A stretch of DNA of 64,000 nucleotides, from positions 6,173-70,172 of the forward strand of contig CAKRVL010000002.1 in NCBI GenBank assembly GCA_934408705.1, in the 5' to 3' direction. This DNA comes from an uncultured Blautia sp. (GTDB lineage: Bacteria; Bacillota; Clostridia; Lachnospirales; Lachnospiraceae). Below, in pieces: positions 54,741 through 63,781 of the stretch. The number at the start of each line of letters is the position of its first letter. Within the stretch, counting starts at the first letter, position 1. The notes beneath the pieces were generated by a model that searched no databases, had not been told where the DNA came from, and worked only from the letters and a program-made list of their open reading frames with translations. The position numbers and the translations under genes were made by a program.

Positions 54741-55169
54741 ATGGAGCGAATAACTAAGGAAGAACTGTTGGAAATGCTGTTCCACGATGATTATGAACAT
54801 CTGAAGGGGAAGAGACTTCGTATGACACGTATACGTGTTCCAGGTAAGGAGGTCTGTCTGGCTCATGTACTCAGTCCTTCCCAGACCTGTATTTATGAGA
54901 ATCTCGGTTTGCATATCGGCGTCCATGAGGGAGAGGATCATACAGGAGAATCCATCGGATTGATTCGTTTTACCCCATGGGAGGCTGTTGTAGTAGCAGC
55001 AGATGTTGCCATGAAGAGTGCAGATGTACAGATTGGATTTATGGATCGTTTCTGCGGTTCCCTGATTCTTACTGGCGGGTTATCCCAGGTGCAGACTGCT
55101 GTAGAAGAAGTAGTACGCTTTTTTGATCAGGAGCTTGGTTTTAAAGTTTGTCAGGTAAATAAGAGCTGA
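54741..55169 (+). CDS. EutS/PduU-type microcompartment shell protein 2
   Basis: The 142-residue protein is a paralogue of its neighbour, with an N-terminal extension of about 20 residues and the same GKEVCLAHVLSPS, IGLIRFTPWEAVVVAADVAMKSA and ILTGGLSQVQ pattern. The two may form a mixed shell layer. The difference in the central loop suggests distinct pores. Confidence 0.88.
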   Translation: MERITKEELLEMLFHDDYEHLKGKRLRMTRIRVPGKEVCLAHVLSPSQTCIYENLGLHIGVHEGEDHTGESIGLIRFTPWEAVVVAADVAMKSADVQIGFMDRFCGSLILTGGLSQVQTAVEEVVRFFDQELGFKVCQVNKS

Positions 55170-55244
55170 TCCAGGTCAGAGACAGAACGGCTTTATGACA
55201 GAGACACTTTTTAATATACCAGAAAATGGGGGAACTACAGTTAA

Positions 55245-55775
55245 ATGAAGAAGATGTTTTTAATGGGAAGAAGCGAAGCCGGGAAGACCTCACTGACGCA
55301 GGTACTTAAGGGCGAGGAGCTTCATTACATAAAGACACAGTATACTAATTCCAATGAGGATACGATTGATTCTCCAGGCGAATATGCTGAATCAAAGCGT
55401 TTCAGCGTGGGACTTGCCTGCTTTTCCTTTGAAGCAGATGTGGTAGCTATTGTACAGGCGGCTGATGAGCCTTTTAATCTGTTTGGAGCAAGCTGCCGCT
55501 CTTTTATCCTGCGTCCGCTGATCGGGATCATCACTAAGATTGATTCTCCGTATGCTAATATTCCTATGGTTAAGCAGTGGCTGACTAACGCAGGCTGTGA
55601 GCGTATTTTTATGGTAAATAACGTAACCAGAGAGGGAATTGATGAACTGATGGAGTATCTGGCGGAGGATATTCCCAGACTTACTCTGGAGCAGGCGAAA
55701 TTCAAGCAGGATCTGGGATTAAATGAATGGGATCCGCTTCCGGAGGGTGTGACTTATCCGGATGAGATTTCCTGA
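55245..55775 (+). CDS. EutP/PduV-type small GTPase
   Basis: The 176-residue P-loop protein has GRSEAGKTSL near residue 8, IDSPGEYAE and ITKID for guanine recognition. It matches EutP/PduV, which are encoded in ethanolamine and propanediol microcompartment loci and may also act as an acetate kinase in some. No catalytic enzyme gene accompanies it here. A terminator follows. Confidence 0.9.
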   Translation: MKKMFLMGRSEAGKTSLTQVLKGEELHYIKTQYTNSNEDTIDSPGEYAESKRFSVGLACFSFEADVVAIVQAADEPFNLFGASCRSFILRPLIGIITKIDSPYANIPMVKQWLTNAGCERIFMVNNVTREGIDELMEYLAEDIPRLTLEQAKFKQDLGLNEWDPLPEGVTYPDEIS

Positions 55776-55794
55776 TATTGAAACAAATATATTG

Positions 55795-55835
55795 AATTGC
55801 CATGCTTGTCATAGAAAAACGTGGCAATTTGTTTT
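55795..55835 (+). terminator. Terminator after eutP-like gene
   Basis: AATTGCCATG pairs with CGTGGCAATT (one G-U pair), followed by TTGTTTT. Confidence 0.8.
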
Positions 55836-55861
55836 ATACAGTTGGATTTTTAGATACATGC

Positions 55862-56740
55862 TTAATTATGCTTTCGGTATTCCCGGGGACTGCAGCCTTT
55901 GATTTTTGTAAATACCTTGGAATAATAATTGGAATCTTCAAATCCTACAACTCTTGCCACATCACTGATTGCTTCGCCGGTTTTTAAATATTCCAGACTT
56001 CGTTCAATACGATATTCCTGTAAAAACGAGAAAAGTGTTGTATTCATATGGCGTTTAAACAATCGTGTGCACTCGCTTTCACAAAGATGGATATGCCCGG
56101 AAATATCTTTTAAAGTAATTCTGTTTTTATAATTTTCTTCAATATATGACAGGATCTTTTTTATTCTGTCAAACTCAAGTGAATTTTCCCTGGAAGCCTG
56201 GGGCTCATATGTAATGTGTTCCAGAAGAAGCCGCCACATGGACTGCAGATAAATAATAATGTCCAGTTCATAAAACTCCGGCTTTTCCCTGTCAAGAGTG
56301 ATAACACGGAAAAGATAGTCACGAAACTGTCTGTGCCACGGTTCACTCTGATCGATACAGATGGCAGGAAGCAGGGAGTCCTGAATAACCGGCTCGACGT
56401 ATTTGCTGTTAATGGTGCTCTGAAAAAAACCATAAATCAGGCGGGAATCGAAGGTCACAGGAATATAAGAACAGTCTTTCTGATTCTCCATAGTGCCGGA
56501 ATGCAGCACACCGGAATTGTTAAATACAATATCTCCTTCTTTTAAATGATAGACAAGATTGTTAACCTTATAACACATAGTGCCTTTTTGTACATAGGTA
56601 ATTTCTATCTCAGGATGCCAGTGCCACATAAAAGAGCCGGATTCATATTCAGATAGCTTCTGGTAGCTGACTAAAAAAGGAAACTGTTCATTACCATGCT
56701 GCTTTAATTCTTTCTGAAACTGGTTTGTGATGATCTGCAT
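55862..56740 (-). CDS. AraC-family transcriptional regulator
   Basis: The 292-residue protein has an N-terminal cupin sensor (WHWHPEIEITYVQKG near 38-52) and a C-terminal double helix-turn-helix (about 190-290, with GFEDSNYYSKVFTKIKG). It likely senses a sugar and controls the divergent galactokinase-like gene. AGGAGG precedes the ATG. Confidence 0.92.
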   Translation of the reverse strand: MQIITNQFQKELKQHGNEQFPFLVSYQKLSEYESGSFMWHWHPEIEITYVQKGTMCYKVNNLVYHLKEGDIVFNNSGVLHSGTMENQKDCSYIPVTFDSRLIYGFFQSTINSKYVEPVIQDSLLPAICIDQSEPWHRQFRDYLFRVITLDREKPEFYELDIIIYLQSMWRLLLEHITYEPQASRENSLEFDRIKKILSYIEENYKNRITLKDISGHIHLCESECTRLFKRHMNTTLFSFLQEYRIERSLEYLKTGEAISDVARVVGFEDSNYYSKVFTKIKGCSPREYRKHN

Positions 56741-56912
56741 GTCGTTCCTCCTAAAATGCTTATCAGTAAAAACGCATAAATTTACCTATATTATACATCT
56801 ATCAGAGACAAAAACGCAATATATTACTTATTTTTCGCAAGTTAATTAAGGTAATCTTTATAAGAAGTGTTACAATAAAAATAACAATATAAAAAAACAG
56901 GAGAGCAGAACC

Positions 56913-58148
56913 ATGAATTTACCAGAAAAAGTAAACTTTGAGAAAATCTATGGAGAGAGTACCAAATGTGTAGCGCGTTTCCAGAAGCTTGCAGATAAAT
57001 TTGCTGAAATCTACAAGCATGATCATGCAGATTTCTTTACCTCTCCGGGAAGAACTGAAATCATTGGAAATCATGTAGATCACAATGGTGGTAAGGTAAT
57101 TGCTGGAAGCATTAATCTGGATACCATCGGCGCTGCAGCACCAAACGGAACTAATGTGATCCATATCACAAGCGAGGGCTACAGAGATGAGATCGTAGTT
57201 GACCTTGACAAACTCAGCAAAGAGAATTATTCCAAGGGAACATTTGCACTTCTTGCCGGAATGATGGAAGGTGCCAGAAAGAACGGATTTAAAGCAGCCG
57301 GCTTCGACGCATATGTAAGCACCAATGTAATCGCAGCAGCAGGTGTCAGCTCCTCTGCATCATTTGAAATGCTTATCTGCGTAATTATCGACTATTTCTT
57401 CAATGAAAGCAAGATGACCTACACAGATTATGCAAAGATTGGTCAGTATGCTGAGAACGTTTACTGGGATAAAGCTTCCGGAATGATGGATCAGATGGCT
57501 TGTGCTGTAGGCGGTCCTGTTCTCTTTGATTTTGCAGACAGAAATGACCTGAAATATAGCAAGCTTGACTTCTCCTTCGGAAAATTCGGACACAGACTGG
57601 TAATTGTTAATACAGGTAAAGGTCATGCCGATCTTAGTGAGGAATATTCTGAGATTCCGGGAGAGATGAAGGCAGCAGCCAAAGTGCTTGGTGTAGAGCT
57701 TCTTCATGAGACTAATCTTGAAGCGCTTCTTGCACATATAAACGAGATTGAAGATGACAGAGCTATTCTCCGTGCTATTCATTTCTTCGAAGAGACCTCC
57801 CGCGTAGAGCGTGCAGCAGATGCTATCGGTGCAGAGAAATATGATGAATTCCTGAAGCTGATGGCTGAGTCCGGAACATCTTCCTGGGAATTACTCCAGA
57901 ACTGCTATTGCATCAAAGACTGCCATGAGCAGAAGATTCCGCTTGTGCTTGCTCTGACTCAGCTGTTCCTGAACAAGATCGGTGGCGGTATCTGCCGAGT
58001 ACACGGTGGTGGATTTGCAGGTGTTATTGCAGCTATCGTTCCTGAGAATGAGATGGAGAATTATGTGGAATATATTTCACAGTATGTAGGTAAAGAGAAT
58101 GTCTATCCGATGGATATCCGTGCAGTTGGTGCGGCTCACATTGGCTAA
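56913..58148 (+). CDS. galK: Galactokinase-family GHMP kinase
   Basis: The 411-residue GHMP kinase has the signature GRTEIIGNHVDHNGG near 49-63, the ATP loop AAGVSSSASFE and the catalytic Asp in GMMDQMACAVGG. The Glu that binds sugar in the usual GEHTDY motif is Asn here, which may shift sugar preference. It phosphorylates galactose or a related sugar in the cytosol. It is divergent from the AraC regulator. Confidence 0.85.
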   Translation: MNLPEKVNFEKIYGESTKCVARFQKLADKFAEIYKHDHADFFTSPGRTEIIGNHVDHNGGKVIAGSINLDTIGAAAPNGTNVIHITSEGYRDEIVVDLDKLSKENYSKGTFALLAGMMEGARKNGFKAAGFDAYVSTNVIAAAGVSSSASFEMLICVIIDYFFNESKMTYTDYAKIGQYAENVYWDKASGMMDQMACAVGGPVLFDFADRNDLKYSKLDFSFGKFGHRLVIVNTGKGHADLSEEYSEIPGEMKAAAKVLGVELLHETNLEALLAHINEIEDDRAILRAIHFFEETSRVERAADAIGAEKYDEFLKLMAESGTSSWELLQNCYCIKDCHEQKIPLVLALTQLFLNKIGGGICRVHGGGFAGVIAAIVPENEMENYVEYISQYVGKENVYPMDIRAVGAAHIG

Positions 58149-58192
58149 GAATTTTAAACTTTTGAAAATTATATAATTATTAATACTATTAC

Positions 58193-58246
58193 GGACTGTA
58201 ACTATCCAGACATTATGTTTCTGATTTGGAAGATTACAGTCCTTTT
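58193..58246 (+). terminator. Terminator after galactokinase gene
   Basis: GGACTGTAA (58193-58201) and TTACAGTCC (58234-58242) form a 9-bp stem with a 32-base loop, followed by TTTT. Confidence 0.8.
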
Positions 58247-58315
58247 CCATAGTCAAATCGGATATTCGCAATCCGCTTTTCTACTTGCTTGATCGGATTA
58301 AACATAAGAAGAATC

Positions 58316-58344
58316 TGGACATATTTTTTGTATGCGTGTATACT
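58316..58344 (+). promoter_or_regulatory. Sigma-A promoter of dinB
   Basis: TGGACA and TATACT are spaced by 17 bases. I see no LexA box near it. Confidence 0.65.
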
Positions 58345-58386
58345 GCATCTAACGAGGAATTTGTAAATTTGGAGGTGAAGTGAAGC

Positions 58387-59622
58387 GTGGAACGATTGAT
58401 TTTTCATATAGATGTAAATAGTGCCTTTCTCTCATGGGAGGCTGCCAGGAGAGTAAAGGAAGGATTACCGGATCTGAGGGAAATTCCTTCAGCAGTGGGC
58501 GGTGATCCTAAGACTAGGACAGGCATTGTAGTTGCCAAATCTATTCCCGCAAAAAAATACGGGATCCAGACTGGTGAACCAGTCGCCATGGCTCTTCGGA
58601 AATGTCCTGAACTGGTGGTAGTTCCCAGCGACTTTAGCCTTTATACAAAAAACTCTCAGGCATTTAAAGCAATCTGTAAATCTTATGCACCAGCAATGGA
58701 ATCTTTTTCTATAGATGAGGTTTTTCTGGATATGACAGGCACTTCCCTGATTTATCCGGATCCCGTTGCTGTTGCGTATGAAATAAAGGACAAAATTTAT
58801 GGGGAGCTTTGTTTTACGGTAAATGTGGGTATTTCTGTGAATAAACTCCTGGCGAAAATGGCCTCAGACTTTGAGAAGCCCAATAAAGTCCACACCTTGT
58901 TTCCAAGTGAAATTCCTTCAAAAATGTGGCCTCTTCCCATACGTGAACTTTTATTTCTTGGAAAAGCATCGGAGAAGAAGCTTATTGATTTCGGAATCCA
59001 TACTATTGGAGAACTGGCAAGAGAAAAAGAATCCAATATTCAGGCCCTGCTTGGGGAAAAGACGGGACACCAGTTATATCAGTATGCCAGGGGCATTGAT
59101 AATTCTCCTGTTCTGGAGATACCGGAGGAAAGCAAGGGCTTCAGTGTGGAAAAAACATTTAATGACGATATTGTGTCTTTGGAACAGGTGTATCCTATTT
59201 TATTGGAACAATGTGATATTCTTGCTGCCAGAATGAGGCGAAAAGGAAAAAAATGTACTTGTATTTCAGTGACTTTCCGAACATTGGATTTTAAAAACAG
59301 ATCTCACCAGACGAAGCTGCCAAATGCCACAGATATGACAGATGAAATCTATGCAAATGCCAGAACACTATTCAGAGAATTCTGGAAAGGACAGCCGTTA
59401 CGACTGGTTGGAGTGGCGCTTACCGGACTGACCGATGATGGATTTGAACAAATGTCTCTTTTTGAGGATACAAAAAAGAAAGAACAGAGACAGAAGCTGG
59501 ACGCTGCCTTGGATTCCATCCGCATTAAATTCGGTAATGATAAGATCACCCGTGCAAGTATTATGAATAGTAATTCAGGGATTGGGCGTAAGGCCAAGGC
59601 ACAGTTGGAAAATGAAAACTGA
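58387..59622 (+). CDS. dinB: DNA polymerase IV (DinB)
   Basis: The 411-residue Y-family polymerase has HIDVNSAFLSWEAA at the start and the catalytic SIDEVFLDMT near 115. A clamp-binding motif QMSLF is at 355-359. It copies past damaged bases. Translation starts at GTG with GGAGGTGA 8 bases upstream. Confidence 0.95.
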   Translation: MERLIFHIDVNSAFLSWEAARRVKEGLPDLREIPSAVGGDPKTRTGIVVAKSIPAKKYGIQTGEPVAMALRKCPELVVVPSDFSLYTKNSQAFKAICKSYAPAMESFSIDEVFLDMTGTSLIYPDPVAVAYEIKDKIYGELCFTVNVGISVNKLLAKMASDFEKPNKVHTLFPSEIPSKMWPLPIRELLFLGKASEKKLIDFGIHTIGELAREKESNIQALLGEKTGHQLYQYARGIDNSPVLEIPEESKGFSVEKTFNDDIVSLEQVYPILLEQCDILAARMRRKGKKCTCISVTFRTLDFKNRSHQTKLPNATDMTDEIYANARTLFREFWKGQPLRLVGVALTGLTDDGFEQMSLFEDTKKKEQRQKLDAALDSIRIKFGNDKITRASIMNSNSGIGRKAKAQLENEN

Positions 59623-59626
59623 TATT

Positions 59627-59679
59627 ACACAGGGCATTATCTGCTTCTTGATAAGAAGTAAATAATGCCCTGTGTTTTG
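59627..59679 (+). terminator. Terminator after dinB
   Basis: ACACAGGGCATTAT and ATAATGCCCTGTGT form a 14-bp stem, followed by TTTTG. Confidence 0.93.
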
Positions 59680-59703
59680 TTCATCTAAACAGACACTGAT
59701 AGA

Positions 59704-59928
59704 TTAGTACTGGCCGCTCTGACCTGCAGACATGGATTTTTCCTGAGACTCAATCATCTTTTTTACCATATACCCACCTACACTTCCATTCTGCTTAGAA
59801 GTAAGGTTTCCATTATAGCCATCTGTAAGCGGTACACCAAGCTCATTCGCAACCTCAAATTTAAAACGATTTAATGCACTCTTTGCTTCTGGTACAACTG
59901 CTTTGTTAGAAGAAGTATTGTTTGACAT
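59704..59928 (-). CDS. Alpha/beta-type small acid-soluble spore protein (SASP)
   Basis: The 74-residue protein is a classic DNA-binding SASP: the germination-protease site region FKFEVANELGVPL and the second conserved segment GNLTSKQNGSVGGYMVKKM. It protects spore DNA. Start at the second ATG (59928) gives 9-base spacing from AAGGAGG. A forespore-type promoter lies upstream. Confidence 0.96.
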   Translation of the reverse strand: MSNNTSSNKAVVPEAKSALNRFKFEVANELGVPLTDGYNGNLTSKQNGSVGGYMVKKMIESQEKSMSAGQSGQY

Positions 59929-59979
59929 AATCATTTTCCTCCTTGGTTAGTTCATTCTTTTGTTTTGATGTTACATTGC

Positions 59980-60006
59980 TAGTATGTGCGCTGAAAATAA
60001 AAATAC
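59980..60006 (-). promoter_or_regulatory. Forespore-type promoter for the SASP gene
   Basis: On the minus strand, CATACTA is a full match to the sigma-G -10 (CATNHTA). A GTATT -35 lies 15 bases upstream, slightly short. Confidence 0.6.
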
Positions 60007-60038
60007 ACTGGGAATAAATGGACTGTCAAAAAACAAAT

Positions 60039-60052
60039 CGAACATATGTTTC
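60039..60052 (+). promoter_or_regulatory. LexA (DinR) box before the second Y-family polymerase
   Basis: CGAACATATGTTTC fits CGAACRNRYGTTYG at 13 of 14 positions. It ends 8 bases before the -35 of the promoter at 60061-60089. Confidence 0.7.
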
Positions 60053-60060
60053 TTTTACTG

Positions 60061-60089
60061 TTGATTTCCTATGTTGGATGTGATATGCT
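60061..60089 (+). promoter_or_regulatory. Promoter of the second Y-family polymerase
   Basis: TTGATT and TATGCT are spaced by 17 bases, next to the LexA box. Confidence 0.55.
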
Positions 60090-60135
60090 TTAAATACACT
60101 TAAACGTATTTCAGATAAGAAAATGGAGAGTTTCT

Positions 60136-61713
60136 ATGGAGATTGGCAATAATAATACAGATATTTCATATACCCCAGACTCACACACAGAGCAGAACCG
60201 AATCTATCTGTGCATAGATTTGAAATCCTTTTATGCCTCCGTAGAATGCCGGGAGAGACATTTGGATCCGCTTACCACCAATCTTGTAGTAGCAGATCCA
60301 TCACGAACCTCTAAGACAATATGTCTTGCTGTTTCTCCGGCTTTGAAGGCCTACGGTATTCCAGGACGGGCAAGGCTTTTTGAAGTAGAACAACAGATAA
60401 AAAAGGCAAATAATATGCGCCTTCAGTATGCTCCCGGACACGAGTTCACTGGCACCTCCTGTAATTCCGGGGAGCTTTTTGCTCATCCTGAATATGCTAT
60501 TGATTACATTACTGCACCACCAAGGATGTCTCATTATATAGAACAGAGCACCAGTATTTATAAAATCTATCTGAAATATATTGCCCCTGAAGATATTCAT
60601 ATTTATTCAATTGATGAAGTGTTTATTGATATTACTGATTATCTGCCTGCCTCCGGGAAAACTCCACGTGAATTTGCCGGAGAGTTGATCCAGGATGTGT
60701 TAAGAACTACCGGTATCACAGCTACTGCAGGTATTGGAACTAATTTATATCTGGCAAAGATAGCTATGGATATTGTGGCGAAGCATATTCCGGCAGACGA
60801 ACATGGTGTTCGGATCGCAGAATTGGATGAAATGAGTTATCGGCATCAATTGTGGGAGCATCGTCCTCTGACTGATTTCTGGAGAGTAGGAAATGGCTAT
60901 TCCAAGAAGCTGGAAGAGAATGGTCTTTTTACCATGGGTGATATAGCCCGCTGTTCCATTGGAAGAGCAGATGATTACTATAACGAGGAACTTTTATACA
61001 AATTATTCGGAGTTAATGCAGAGCTTCTTATTGACCACGCCTGGGGCTGGGAACCTTGCCTGATGTCCCATATTAAATCATATAAACCGGAATCTAACAG
61101 CATCTGTTCAGGACAGGTTCTGCAATGTCCGTATACATCGGATAAAGCAAGACTTGTAGTGAGAGAGATGGCAGATCTTCTTACTCTTGATCTGGTAGAT
61201 AAGAAGCTGGTGACAGATCAGATTGTACTGACAATAGGTTATGATATCGGCAACCTGACAGATCCTGTGCTCAAAAAACAATACCACGGGCCGGTTACTA
61301 CAGATCACTACGGCAGACAGGTTCCGAAGCATGCTCATGGCACAGAGAATCTCAGCAGTCAGACTGCTTCCACGAAATTGATCACGGAAGCTGTTATCCG
61401 TCTATATGATCGTATTATTAATCCTGCGCTGCTTGTTCGCAGACTTTATCTGAATGCTAATAACCTGATTCCTGAAGCTGAGATGAAACAGGATATTGTA
61501 TGGGAGCAGCTGGAGCTTTTTACTGATTATTCTGCAATAGAAGAGGAGCGTAAAGAGAATACAGTCCTTCTTGAACGTGAGAAAAAATTACAACAAACAA
61601 TGCTGGATATCAAGAAGAAATATGGAAAGAACGCCATCCTCAAGGGGATGAACCTTCTGGATGGCGCTACTGCCAAAGATCGAAACAATCAGATTGGCGG
61701 ACATAAAGCTTAG
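60136..61713 (+). CDS. Y-family DNA polymerase, UvrX/UmuC-like
   Basis: The 525-residue polymerase has CIDLKSFYASVECRERHLDP at the start, the catalytic SIDEVFIDIT near 158 and a clamp motif QLELF at 458-462. The long C-terminal part and insertions mark the UvrX/YqjW class rather than DinB. SOS control is supported by the upstream box. The partner YolD-like gene is about 1.5 kb away, across the symporter. Its stop overlaps that of the converging symporter by four bases. Confidence 0.9.
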   Translation: MEIGNNNTDISYTPDSHTEQNRIYLCIDLKSFYASVECRERHLDPLTTNLVVADPSRTSKTICLAVSPALKAYGIPGRARLFEVEQQIKKANNMRLQYAPGHEFTGTSCNSGELFAHPEYAIDYITAPPRMSHYIEQSTSIYKIYLKYIAPEDIHIYSIDEVFIDITDYLPASGKTPREFAGELIQDVLRTTGITATAGIGTNLYLAKIAMDIVAKHIPADEHGVRIAELDEMSYRHQLWEHRPLTDFWRVGNGYSKKLEENGLFTMGDIARCSIGRADDYYNEELLYKLFGVNAELLIDHAWGWEPCLMSHIKSYKPESNSICSGQVLQCPYTSDKARLVVREMADLLTLDLVDKKLVTDQIVLTIGYDIGNLTDPVLKKQYHGPVTTDHYGRQVPKHAHGTENLSSQTASTKLITEAVIRLYDRIINPALLVRRLYLNANNLIPEAEMKQDIVWEQLELFTDYSAIEEERKENTVLLEREKKLQQTMLDIKKKYGKNAILKGMNLLDGATAKDRNNQIGGHKA

Positions 61714-63110
61714 AAAAGCAGATTTCCCAGTCCTGTAGAAACCAGGAATAATACCAGCATAACTGCCGGAACTATGAATTTTATCATAAATCGATACAGC
61801 CTTGCACGTTTGAAGTGCTCTCCATTTCTCTCCATTTCGCTGATAATATATTTTGGACCAACCACCCATCCGATAAGAATACTTGTCAGCAGGGAAATAA
61901 AAGGCATCAGGAAACTGTTACTAATGTAATCCATAACATCCAGAAGCTGCGCATTTGCCCCATTTGGAAGCTTTAATTCAAAGTAAAGCACATTATATCC
62001 AAGACAGATCAATACTGCAGTTACCAGAGAATAGATTCCAATAATAGCACACATCTTTTTTCTGGGTTTATGGAAGATCTCCATGCAGTTTGCAACCAGG
62101 GTTTCCATAACAGATACACAGGAGGTCAGCGCAGCAAAGCCCATCATAAGGAAAAATGCTACAGCAACGATTCTTCCCACACTTCCCATAGTCTGGAAGA
62201 CCTTTGGCAGGGAAATAAAGATCAGGCTTGGACCTGAAGCCATTCCTTCAGTACCAAGAAATACATATACCGCAGGAATGATCATCATACCGGCGAGAAA
62301 TGCCACACCAGTATCAAAAAGTTCGATCTGATTGATTGACTTATTCAGATCCACTTCATTTTTTACATAAGAACCATAAGTAACCATAATTCCCATGGAA
62401 ACACTTAATGAGAAAAATAACTGACTCATGGCATCCAGAAGGATTTCCAGAAAACGTTTCACAGTAAGACCGCTTATATCCGGGTAAAGATAAACCTTCA
62501 ATCCCTGAAGTCCGGTACGGACTGTTCCATCTGCTCCTTCACTGGAAAGAGTAAGGGAGAAGATAGCGATTCCAATGATCAATACTATTAGTCCAGGCAT
62601 AATAAATTTGGAAAAACGTTCAATTCCTTTTTCCACGCCACAGTATACGATCCATGCAGTCAATGCCAGAAATATCAGCATAAATACTACCGGTGACACC
62701 TTTGAAGTAATAAATGATGTGAAATATCCATCCTGGGATAATTCATTTCCATCAGAAACAATATAAGTACAGAAGTATTTTATGATCCATCCTCCGATTA
62801 CGGAATAATAGGTCATAATAAGTGTTGGTACCAGGAAGGTTAAATATCCAAGAAATCCCCATCCGGGGCGGACTGTTCCAAAGGCTTTCAGCGCATTTTG
62901 TTTTGTCTTTCTTCCGATAGCAATATCTGTTGTCAGAAGAACAAAGCCAAAGGTTAGTACCAGGATCAGATAGATTACCAGAAATAAGCCACCGCCATCC
63001 TTCGCGCAAAGATAAGGGAAACGCCATATGTTTCCCACACCTACAGCACTGCCGGCTGCTGCCAGGACAAAGCCAAGTGAGCCACTAAAATTACTTTTTT
63101 TCTCTTTCAT
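61710..63110 (-). CDS. Neurotransmitter:sodium symporter family transporter
   Basis: The 466-residue membrane protein has about 12 hydrophobic segments and the family start GFVLAAAGSAVGVGNIWRFP with sodium-site residues. Bacterial members import amino acids with sodium (LeuT, MhsT). The substrate is not readable. It lies between the polymerase and its likely YolD partner. Confidence 0.93.
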   Translation of the reverse strand: MKEKKSNFSGSLGFVLAAAGSAVGVGNIWRFPYLCAKDGGGLFLVIYLILVLTFGFVLLTTDIAIGRKTKQNALKAFGTVRPGWGFLGYLTFLVPTLIMTYYSVIGGWIIKYFCTYIVSDGNELSQDGYFTSFITSKVSPVVFMLIFLALTAWIVYCGVEKGIERFSKFIMPGLIVLIIGIAIFSLTLSSEGADGTVRTGLQGLKVYLYPDISGLTVKRFLEILLDAMSQLFFSLSVSMGIMVTYGSYVKNEVDLNKSINQIELFDTGVAFLAGMMIIPAVYVFLGTEGMASGPSLIFISLPKVFQTMGSVGRIVAVAFFLMMGFAALTSCVSVMETLVANCMEIFHKPRKKMCAIIGIYSLVTAVLICLGYNVLYFELKLPNGANAQLLDVMDYISNSFLMPFISLLTSILIGWVVGPKYIISEMERNGEHFKRARLYRFMIKFIVPAVMLVLFLVSTGLGNLLF

Positions 63111-63154
63111 TTGTCATTACCTCGATCTCCTTATTCACAATAGCTTACGCTATC

Positions 63155-63177
63155 AGTGCCAAAAAACTTTTGACACT
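63155..63177. promoter_or_regulatory. Inverted repeat over the yolD-like promoter
   Basis: AGTGCCAAAA, 3 bases, TTTTGACACT: arms match at 9 of 10 positions. The right arm contains the -35 TTGACA. Confidence 0.6.
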
Positions 63178-63198
63178 CACATCATAGTATTGTAAAAG
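63170..63198 (+). promoter_or_regulatory. Promoter of the yolD-like gene
   Basis: Consensus TTGACA and a weaker TAAAAG at 17-base spacing. Confidence 0.5.
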
Positions 63199-63250
63199 AT
63201 ATGAGCCAAAAATGCAACCTACAGTCTGAAAAAGCAGGAGGTATTATTAA

Positions 63251-63673
63251 ATGTCAGTATTGTATAAATCACAATCACACAAGTATGATGATATTATAAA
63301 TCTGCCGCATCATGTATCAAAATCTCATCCACCTATGGAAATTATGGATCGGGCAGCACAGTTTTCTCCCTTTTCAGCCCTTACAGGATATGAAGCCGCA
63401 GCAAAGGAAACACAGCGCCTGACTCAGCCAAGGATAGAACTGGATGAATCAGAAAAACTGCTGTTGGATAAAAAATTTCATCAGCTGGAGGCAAAGCTTT
63501 CCTTGAATCCTGTAATATCTGTCACCTATTTTGTCCCTGATAAGCGAAAAGAAGGGGGTGCATATATTACAGTTTCCGGAAAAGTCAGTAAAATTGATTA
63601 TTATAAAAAAAATATCCAAATGGAGTCCGGAGAGATACTTTCTTTGGATGATATAATTGATATTCAGTTATAA
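63251..63673 (+). CDS. YolD-like protein
   Basis: The 140-residue protein has the YolD-like core: MEIMDRAAQFSPFSALTGYE near the N-terminus and a C-terminal beta domain ending LSLDDIIDIQL. YolD-like genes often accompany UvrX-class polymerases and are thought to act like UmuD. Here the two genes are split by the symporter. GCAGGAGG precedes the ATG. Confidence 0.85.
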   Translation: MSVLYKSQSHKYDDIINLPHHVSKSHPPMEIMDRAAQFSPFSALTGYEAAAKETQRLTQPRIELDESEKLLLDKKFHQLEAKLSLNPVISVTYFVPDKRKEGGAYITVSGKVSKIDYYKKNIQMESGEILSLDDIIDIQL

Positions 63674-63781
63674 ACATATATATACCCTGTAGCACATCCG
63701 GGGTATTGGGGTACAAGAACAAGAGGGGAAGATAATGTTATTGCAGATTGGATGAGAATTAGAAAATAGGGAGGTATCGCA

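Noticed and set aside
63674-63781. Tiny frame between the yolD-like and macrodomain genes
   Set aside because: The ATG after GAGGGG opens only five codons.
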